A stretch of 6,144 nucleotides of DNA from Planococcaceae bacterium UBA3370 (GTDB taxonomy: Bacteria; Bacillota; Bacilli; Bacillales_A; Planococcaceae): assembly GCA_002360295.1 (NCBI GenBank), contig DEQI01000262.1:5348-11491 (forward strand), read 5' to 3'. The first letter of the stretch is position 1; every line of letters begins with the position of its first letter. Made by a program: the position numbers and the translations under genes. Positions 1 through 4,180 of the stretch are shown here, one piece after another. Under the pieces are notes generated by a model, which had not been told where the DNA came from, searched no databases, and saw only the letters and a list, made by a program, of their open reading frames with translations.

Positions 1-465
1 CTTGCAGTAGAAGAGGCAATTGAAATTACTCATCAATTTTTGGATACAATTCAATCCACATCTGCTAAAGAACGTCATAAACATATTGCGATGTTACATA
101 CGCTTGATCATTTAACAAGGCTAATAAAGGTATTACGTGAACAAAATAAGGTAGCTGCCTTATCTTTGCAAGAGCGATTAATGAACGATTGGTATGGAAT
201 TATTACATCAATTCATGATTCCTTAAGCAAAGATGAAGAATTACTAGATATTTCATTATTGTTAGAGCAAACATCGCAGCAAATGGCTCAAGCACGACGA
301 GATAAACGTAATGAGTACTATGAGCGTTCCGTTGCGAATGAAACAGAGCTTGATGTCGCTGTATCGAAAGTAGATGCGCTGTTTTGGGTGGACCGACTTG
401 TCTATCACTATTGGAGAGCAATTGCAAGAATGGCAGAGTTTGAAGCATTAAATGGAGAAAAATAA
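1..465 (+). CDS. Na/Pi cotransporter family protein, C-terminal PhoU-like domain (5' end outside window)
   Basis: The reading frame is open from base 1, so only the last 154 residues are visible; the TTG at 40 is an internal Leu codon rather than a start. The visible part is soluble, charged and predicted all-helical, with no membrane segment. It carries 'RHKHIAMLHTLDHLTRL' (about residues 25-41), an Arg/Lys-rich helix (about 96-109) and a closing 'VDALFWVDRLVYHYWRAI' (about 124-141). From knowledge of the family, this pattern is typical of the cytoplasmic PhoU-like tail of NptA/YjbB-type sodium-phosphate symporters, whose N-terminal part forms two membrane repeats. The full protein would therefore sit in the membrane and move phosphate or a related anion with Na+. 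A stand-alone PhoU-like protein is the alternative. The family call comes from remembered sequence patterns and the transport half is not seen. The gene ends with TAA, and no clear terminator follows. Confidence 0.72.
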   Translation, partial: LAVEEAIEITHQFLDTIQSTSAKERHKHIAMLHTLDHLTRLIKVLREQNKVAALSLQERLMNDWYGIITSIHDSLSKDEELLDISLLLEQTSQQMAQARRDKRNEYYERSVANETELDVAVSKVDALFWVDRLVYHYWRAIARMAEFEALNGEK

Positions 466-522
466 GTATTACTTGTAAAGAGAAATGTATATTTCATGTA
501 TATTTTCATTTTTCTACTAGTA

Positions 523-550
523 TTGTTATGTAGTATAGTGTATTTATAAA
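523..550 (+). promoter_or_regulatory. Candidate sigma-A promoter for the LysE-family gene
   Basis: TTGTTA (523-528) and TATAAA (545-550) are separated by 16 bases and end 38 bases before the TTG start. A second possible -10, TATAGT (534-539), lies inside the spacer but has a poorer -35. The sequence is AT-rich, so chance matches are likely; the call rests on spacing and position only. Confidence 0.4.
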
Positions 551-588
551 CGGATGATAGACCATTACATAACGAAAGAAGTGTTTAT

Positions 589-1221
589 TTGTCTATTTTT
601 ATCACGTATGTAATAGCAGGATTAGCAATAGCGATGCCAGTTGGCGCAATTACAGTTGAAATGACAAAGCAAGGCTTAAAAAAAGGTTTTATGCATGGAT
701 GGGCAGTGGGGTTAGGTGGTATGACCATTGATTTGCTGCTTATTGCTGCTTTATATATGGGACTAGCGTCAGTGCTTTCAATTCCATATATTCAACTGCC
801 CATGTGGTTAATTGGAGCAGGATTTCTATTTTTTATTGGCTATGACTCTATTATCAATGCTAATCAAGGGATTGTACTGGATAAAGGAAAAACAGAAGTA
901 TCATTTTTCTCAACCTATAGGAATGGACTTTTCGTAGCTTTATCACCTGGAAATTTAGTTTTTTGGATTTCTGTATTTGGTGCAGTATTGACAGAATCTT
1001 ATGATGCAAATGAGAAATCAACCTTCATGATTATTGCAGCAGGTATATTAACCGGTATATTAATTCATGATTTAGGCTTATTGTCAATTGTATCAATGAC
1101 CAGAAAAGTATTAAATCAAACGATGATCAAGTGGTTTTCCATTGTTGCAGGGTTAGTCTTATTATGTTTTGGTTTGTATTTTATTTATAATTTCTTTGAA
1201 GCTTTAAATAAATATGTATAA
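589..1221 (+). CDS. LysE family transporter (putative amino-acid or small-metabolite exporter)
   Basis: This 210-residue integral membrane protein has about six hydrophobic segments, near residues 2-22, 39-63, 70-90, 112-134, 145-168 and 178-203. The N-terminal 'AMPVGAITVEMTKQGLKKG' (15-33) corresponds to the family's PGP-type loop after the first helix, and 'ALSPGNLVFWISVFG' (117-131) corresponds to the conserved NP-x-FW region of the second half. Length and topology fit LysE/RhtB/YrhP-like exporters, which push amino acids or related compounds out of the cell using the ion gradient. The substrate cannot be read from the sequence. The start is TTG at 589: the next in-frame Met (residue 16) would cut off most of helix 1, and a weak Shine-Dalgarno-like AAAGAAGTG (575-583) lies just upstream. 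The gene is 123 bases from the preceding one and is probably transcribed alone. Confidence 0.85.
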   Translation: MSIFITYVIAGLAIAMPVGAITVEMTKQGLKKGFMHGWAVGLGGMTIDLLLIAALYMGLASVLSIPYIQLPMWLIGAGFLFFIGYDSIINANQGIVLDKGKTEVSFFSTYRNGLFVALSPGNLVFWISVFGAVLTESYDANEKSTFMIIAAGILTGILIHDLGLLSIVSMTRKVLNQTMIKWFSIVAGLVLLCFGLYFIYNFFEALNKYV

Positions 1222-1229
1222 AAGGGATG

Positions 1230-1266
1230 GGGGTGACGAGAAAGAAAAAAAATTTCTCGATACCCC
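1230..1266 (+). other. Strong hairpin just after the LysE-family gene
   Basis: GGGGT (1230-1234) pairs with ACCCC (1262-1266), and CGAGAAA (1237-1243) pairs with TTTCTCG (1253-1259). A 2x2 internal loop (GA opposite AT) separates the two helices, and an A-rich 9-base loop closes the hairpin. It starts 9 bases after the LysE stop codon. No good T-tract follows, so it is not a standard intrinsic terminator; it may protect the 3' end of the mRNA or be the 5' part of a separate RNA. Confidence 0.6.
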
Positions 1267-1383
1267 TAAAGCTTTTCTTAGTATCCATAAGGTTCGTCTG
1301 ATACAAATTTCCAATCAACGGAAAACCTTCAGATAGTATGATGAAGAACCTAATATAAAATAGTACGATTAAATAACCGAAAG

Positions 1384-1416
1384 AAGGGGTGCCATAAATA
1401 GGACACTCCTTTTTTT
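1384..1416 (+). terminator. Rho-independent terminator
   Basis: AAGGGGTGCC (1384-1393) pairs with GGACACTCCTT (1401-1411), with one bulged A, one G-T pair and a 7-base loop. A run of seven T (1410-1416) overlaps the end of the right arm. It lies 163 bases past the LysE-family stop codon, so it ends either that transcript with a long 3' tail or an independent small RNA. On the opposite strand the arms are not followed by a comparable T-run, so it should act mainly on rightward transcription. Confidence 0.8.
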
Positions 1417-1478
1417 GACTCTATTATTACAAACAATCTAATTTTAATGTTTTAAGTAGGTGTAAAAGGGGAAATGGT

Positions 1479-1781
1479 CTATTTTTCAACGAAATCAATG
1501 CAAGCTCGATTTTTCACGACGGTCCCAATCCAATTACTAACTCTGACATGTTCAGGGTGCCGCTGATAGACAGCTAAAGCTTGTTCACTCTCAAATGAGC
1601 TATACAAAGCAATATCATGATTACTTCCAGGGAGCAGATCTAGTACGACTTCAAGGGAAATGATTCCTGGAATTTTTTCTTTAAGAGCTTCTAAATCATT
1701 TTTCATTTTCAATGCATGGTTCCTATTTTCTTCAGCAGTAAACTCTTCTTTAAAATTCCAGCTTACAATATGTCTTATCAA
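1479..1781 (-). CDS. Dabb family protein (stress-responsive alpha/beta barrel domain)
   Basis: A small soluble protein of about 100 residues. It begins MIRHIVSW and contains 'SNHDIALYSSFESEQALAVY' (53-72) and HPEH (75-78), with a closing 'VKNRACIDF' (89-97). This is the usual layout of the Dabb/ferredoxin-like fold: an N-terminal strand with a conserved His, a central strand with the H-D pair, and a HPEH motif near the last helix. Members are dimeric barrels; most bacterial ones have no known substrate, so no reaction is assigned. I place the start at the TTG at 1781 because GGGAG (1791-1795 on this strand) then lies 9 bases upstream and the protein begins as the family does. The ATG at 1787 and TTG at 1790 are in frame but only 3 and 0 bases from that site; using them adds 2 or 3 residues. 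The gene is convergent with the LysE-family gene and divergent from the purine permease. Confidence 0.82.
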   Translation of the reverse strand: MIRHIVSWNFKEEFTAEENRNHALKMKNDLEALKEKIPGIISLEVVLDLLPGSNHDIALYSSFESEQALAVYQRHPEHVRVSNWIGTVVKNRACIDFVEK

Positions 1782-1841
1782 AACCATCAACTCCCAATTT
1801 ATTTTAATTAAATTATCCCAATAAAATGGAATAATATCAAT

Positions 1842-1898
1842 GTTCAGTATAAGGAATCAATGAAAACAGAGAAGTAGGTACTTCCTTTTTGACTGAAC
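1842..1898. promoter_or_regulatory. Nested inverted repeats, candidate operator of HxlR-like type
   Basis: A perfect dyad, GAAGTA-GG-TACTTC (1871-1884), lies inside a second perfect 7-base inverted repeat, GTTCAGT (1842-1848) with ACTGAAC (1892-1898). It sits between the divergent Dabb and permease genes, upstream of both. The AAGTA..TACTT core resembles sites I associate with HxlR-family regulators in Bacillus relatives, but no such regulator is encoded here. The inner dyad followed by CCTTTTT could instead be a weak terminator remnant. Confidence 0.35.
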
Positions 1899-1973
1899 AA
1901 GTGGCTGCTTTTGGATAGTGGAAAAGAGTGTTAAATCAAATAATTTAGAGAAGTATGACTTTAAGGAAAAGGG

Positions 1974-2002
1974 TTGAAATACATATTAAAAGCGAATAAT
2001 AT
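1974..2002 (+). promoter_or_regulatory. Sigma-A promoter of the purine permease gene
   Basis: TTGAAA (1974-1979) and TAATAT (1997-2002) are spaced 17 bases apart, close to the sigma-A consensus. Transcription would start near 2009, giving a leader of about 40 bases before the ATG at 2049. That is too short for a purine riboswitch. Confidence 0.6.
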
Positions 2003-2030
2003 ATTTCATGGTTAAAAAAACGTTCGTGTT
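1989..2030. promoter_or_regulatory. Possible degenerate PurBox pair (PurR operator)
   Basis: AAAGCGAATAAT (1989-2000) and, inverted, AACGTTCGTGTT (2019-2030) each keep the CGAA/TTCG core of the Bacillus PurBox (WWWCCGAACWWT) but differ from it at two or three positions. They face each other across 18 bases, close to the 16-17 usual for PurR sites, and overlap the -10 and start region of the permease promoter. PurR control of purine permeases such as pbuG and pbuO is known in B. subtilis; its application here is inference. Confidence 0.33.
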
Positions 2031-2034
2031 TATA

Positions 2035-2043
2035 GAGAGGAGA
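2035..2043 (+). promoter_or_regulatory. Ribosome binding site of the purine permease
   Basis: GAGAGGAGA ends 5 bases before the ATG at 2049 and fixes that start; the N-terminus MFRLKEH also matches the family. Confidence 0.75.
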
Positions 2044-2048
2044 ATAAG

Positions 2049-3350
2049 ATGTTTCGTTTGAAGGAACATAGTACAAATGTAAAGACAGAACTTATTGCAG
2101 GAATGACGACATTCCTCACTATGGTATATATCGTTGTTGTGAACCCGATTATATTATCGGATGCAGGGGTACCACTTGACCAAGTGTTTATGGCCACTAT
2201 TATTTCGGCAGTTATTGGTACATTATGGATGGCACTTTGCGCTAATTATCCAATCGCAGTTGCGCCAGGTATGGGATTGAATGCCTATTTCACATATGCT
2301 GTCGTGTTAGCTTCTGACGGTGAAATAAATTATTTAACAGCATTTTCAGCTGTATTTGTGGCAGGGATTATTTTTATTATTTTATCTTTAACACCATTGC
2401 GAGAAAAACTAATAACAACGATTCCTAAAAATTTAAAGCATGCTATTACTGGTGGTATTGGTTTATTTATCGCTTTTTTAGGATTACGTATGGCGAATGT
2501 AATTGTTGCAAGTGATAGCAATTTAGTGATGCTTGGTGATTTAACTTCTCCAGGTGTCCTATTAACGCTATTTGGTTTAATGATTACGGTTATTTTAATG
2601 GTACGTAATATTAAAGGGGCGTTATTTATTGGAATGGTCGTTACAGGTATTGTGGCTGTATGTACAAATCAATTGCGTATTGAAAAAGTAGTAGCTATGC
2701 CACATTTACCAGAAGGCATTTTAATTTGGAATCCGATTGAAGCGATTGGCCAAGTAATTTCTTATGGATTATATGGAGTGGTATTCTCATTTATTTTAGT
2801 TACACTTTTTGATACTACAGGTACAATGGTTGGTGTCGCAAAGCAAGCTGGCTTAATGAAGGGAGAGCAATTACCTCGTGCGCGTCATGCGTTATTAGCT
2901 GACTCGGTTGCTACAACAGCTGGTTCAATGTTTGGAACAAGTCCGACAACAGCATTTATTGAATCTTCAGCTGGTGTTGCTGCAGGTGGCCGCACAGGTT
3001 TAACTAGCTTAACTGTAGCTGTTCTCTTTATTGTTGCATCGTTCTTTGGACCTTTAGTAAGTGCGGTTTCTGGTGTTGCGGCGATTACCTCACCAACTTT
3101 AATTATTGTCGGTGCATTGATGATTGCCACAATTAAAGAAATCGAGTGGAATAAATTTGATGAAGCATTCCCTGCATTTTTAGTTATTTTAATCATGCCG
3201 CTTACTTCCAGTATTGCAACAGGAATTGCTTTTGGGTTTATCACTTACCCTATTTTGAAAATAGTAAAGGGTGAAGCGAAAAAAGTGCATCCAATGCTCT
3301 ATGTATTCGCCATCTTATTTGCATTTCAATTATTATTCTTACCACATTAA
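2049..3350 (+). CDS. NCS2 family purine permease, AzgA/PbuG/PbuO type (guanine/hypoxanthine uptake)
   Basis: This 433-residue, highly hydrophobic protein has the length and motif order of the AzgA-like branch of NCS2 nucleobase:cation symporters, which import hypoxanthine, guanine or adenine for salvage. Diagnostic segments are 'TTFLTMVYIVVVNPIIL' (20-36), PGMGLNAYF (73-81), 'GGIGLFIAFLGLR' (135-147), FDTTGTMVGVA (254-264), GTSPTTAFIESSAGV (296-310) and GGRTGLT (313-319). The acidic FD and IES segments belong to the helices that line the purine site in characterised members. B. subtilis PbuG and PbuO are the nearest relatives I can name; I cannot separate them by eye, so no symbol is given. 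The lack of an upstream purine riboswitch fits PbuO-style control better. The gene is monocistronic: its own promoter precedes it and a terminator follows the stop by about 60 bases. Confidence 0.92.
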   Translation: MFRLKEHSTNVKTELIAGMTTFLTMVYIVVVNPIILSDAGVPLDQVFMATIISAVIGTLWMALCANYPIAVAPGMGLNAYFTYAVVLASDGEINYLTAFSAVFVAGIIFIILSLTPLREKLITTIPKNLKHAITGGIGLFIAFLGLRMANVIVASDSNLVMLGDLTSPGVLLTLFGLMITVILMVRNIKGALFIGMVVTGIVAVCTNQLRIEKVVAMPHLPEGILIWNPIEAIGQVISYGLYGVVFSFILVTLFDTTGTMVGVAKQAGLMKGEQLPRARHALLADSVATTAGSMFGTSPTTAFIESSAGVAAGGRTGLTSLTVAVLFIVASFFGPLVSAVSGVAAITSPTLIIVGALMIATIKEIEWNKFDEAFPAFLVILIMPLTSSIATGIAFGFITYPILKIVKGEAKKVHPMLYVFAILFAFQLLFLPH

Positions 3351-3407
3351 TTTAATAGAGGGATGTTTGAAAACAACATTTTAAGACTATTATCAAAAAT
3401 TAATGAA

Positions 3408-3455
3408 GAAGAGGGTTGTCTAGAAGTGTTATGCTTCCTGACCACTCTCTTTTTT
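3408..3455 (+). terminator. Rho-independent terminator of the purine permease gene
   Basis: AAGAGGGTTGTC (3409-3420) pairs with GACCACTCTCTT (3440-3451) with one mismatch and one G-T pair. An inner GAAG (3423-3426) pairs with CTTC (3434-3437) around a 7-base loop. A run of six T (3450-3455) follows the right arm. It starts 58 bases after the permease stop codon. Confidence 0.88.
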
Positions 3456-3583
3456 ATATGTAATGTTTTAGTTAACTTTAAATGCGAATTTGAGGCAAAT
3501 CCAAGCTAATTACGATTAAACCTTAAAAAATCAATAATTTAAGAGCATAATAAAAACAAAAAACTATGGCTTTTCACCATAAC

Positions 3584-3709
3584 TTGGGATTAATTTCCGT
3601 TGCGCCAGCGTGCTTTCCTGGGGCGTCCGATGAGCCTCCTCACTGCGTTGCGGGGTCTCATCTATGACGCTAATCCCCAAGGAGTCACGCTGGCTCCACT
3701 CCAATCCAA
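3584..3709. repeat. GC-rich intergenic palindromic repeat element (long nested hairpin)
   Basis: A GC-rich island (62 of the 100 bases at 3601-3700 are G or C) in an AT-rich gap. Arms nest in order: TTGGGATT (3584-3591) with AATCCAA (3703-3709, one bulge); CCAGCGTG (3605-3612) with CACGCTGG (3686-3693); CCTGGGG (3617-3623) with CCCCAAGG (3675-3682, one bulge); GCGTC (3623-3627) with GACGC (3666-3670); GATGAG (3629-3634) with CTCATC (3657-3662); CCTC (3635-3638) with GGGG (3652-3655). It looks like a short palindromic dispersed repeat (BIME- or MITE-like) and resembles sequences I recall as multicopy in Lysinibacillus-type genomes. Only one copy lies in the window, so repetition is inference while the fold is seen directly. 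It encodes no protein. It could act as a transcript barrier or as an RNA-stabilising structure. Confidence 0.7.
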
Positions 3710-3828
3710 TCAACAAACACTGGCTTTAAAAAATTAGCTACTTTATTCAATATGAGCATACTACTGATTCTTCATTAGTACTTTCAATTGATTTATCAAA
3801 ATGTATTATCCAGTAATGGTTAGCATGC

Positions 3829-4030
3829 GGAACGGAGAGTGGCAAGTGTAGTTGACGGGTGTGCCTTTTGCTACAGAGCAAAGCTTCTTGCAGGATTAGT
3901 AATAATGTTTTATCTGCGACGAAAGCGTAGCAATAGGAGTACAGAGGAACGAATGACGAGGAAACTAAAGCAGTGCCCGGTGAAAGCGTCCTCTTGGGAG
4001 TGTAGTGTATGGCGCTTATATAGCAATCCC
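3829..4030. repeat. Second intergenic repeat-like element, unrelated to the first
   Basis: A block of about 200 bases that is richer in G+A and G+C than its flanks, running from GGAACGGAGAGTGGCAAGTG to about the TATAGCAATCCC at 4018-4029. Internal order includes TTGCTAC (3868-3874) inverted to GTAGCAA (3927-3933), GCAA/TTGC (3878-3891) and a direct repeat GAAAGCGT (3921-3928 and 3982-3989). The 'GTGCCCGGTGAAAGCGTCC' segment (3973-3991) resembles the 'GCCCGCGGAAAGCG' repeats I recall from Bacillus and Lysinibacillus intergenic regions. An open frame of 67 codons crosses it (3839-4042, GTG-type start region) but has no ribosome binding site, membrane segment or recognisable domain and many Cys/Arg/Trp codons unlike the neighbours. 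Boundaries are approximate and the multicopy nature is inferred. Confidence 0.5.
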
Positions 4031-4053
4031 ATCTTTTGGTGATGAACCGGTTC

Positions 4054-4093
4054 TATCCAATAATTGGATATATTTTCTAATTTATAGTATAGC
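4054..4093 (+). promoter_or_regulatory. Candidate helD promoter with overlapping dyad operator
   Basis: TATCCAAT-A-ATTGGATA (4054-4070) is a perfect 8+8 inverted repeat about one central base. Its right arm contains TTGGAT (4065-4070), a possible -35, followed after 17 bases by TATAGC (4088-4093), a possible -10. The leader to the ATG at 4181 would be about 80 bases. A protein bound at the dyad would cover the -35. The dyad is certain as sequence; promoter and operator roles are inferred. Confidence 0.42.
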
Positions 4094-4164
4094 ATTTATT
4101 TATATTAAATATAAGTCTGTTATTAACAATGAAAATCGGGAATAATGGCGTATAGTGCTCTTGT

Positions 4165-4173
4165 AAAGGGGAG
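4165..4173 (+). promoter_or_regulatory. Ribosome binding site of helD
   Basis: AAAGGGGAG lies 7 bases before the ATG at 4181, a near-ideal Bacillus Shine-Dalgarno sequence that settles the start. Confidence 0.85.
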
Positions 4174-4180
4174 AATAAGA

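Larger units (their letters stand above)
3456..4180. other. Long gene-poor intergenic region between the permease and helD
   Basis: I see no credible gene in these 725 bases. The stretch holds a small TATGG/CCATA hairpin (3565-3581), a GC-rich nested hairpin element (3584-3709), a second repeat-like block (3829-4030), a 17-base dyad with a possible promoter (4054-4093) and the helD ribosome binding site. The AT-rich pieces at 3456-3560 and 3713-3828 show nothing recognisable beyond an 8-base inverted pair, AGCTAATT (near 3505) and AATTAGCT (near 3731), that brackets the first element and may be chance. A 67-codon open frame at 3839-4042 is judged non-coding. Confidence 0.7.

Noticed and set aside
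203..448. An 81-codon minus-strand open frame opposite the first gene
   Set aside because: It is a shadow of the PhoU-like coding frame and has no recognisable features.
1853..1918. A short + strand frame reading GINENREVGTSFLTEQVAAFG, a possible gene remnant
   Set aside because: It is only about 21 codons between stops, has no start site or homologue I can name, and overlaps the dyad structure that better explains the sequence.
1791..2048. A purine riboswitch ahead of the purine permease
   Set aside because: I could not find the conserved three-way-junction bases or the paired loops, and the best promoter leaves a leader of only about 40 bases.
2330..3244. Two minus-strand open frames inside the purine permease gene
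   Set aside because: They are antisense shadows of a clear NCS2 permease and have no family match.
3584..4030. CRISPR array or insertion sequence
   Set aside because: There are no regularly spaced direct repeats, no transposase frame and no matching terminal inverted repeats around a coding region.
3839..4042. A 67-codon + strand open frame in the intergenic gap
   Set aside because: It has no ribosome binding site, no domain, odd residue use rich in Cys, Arg and Trp, and lies wholly in a repeat-like block.
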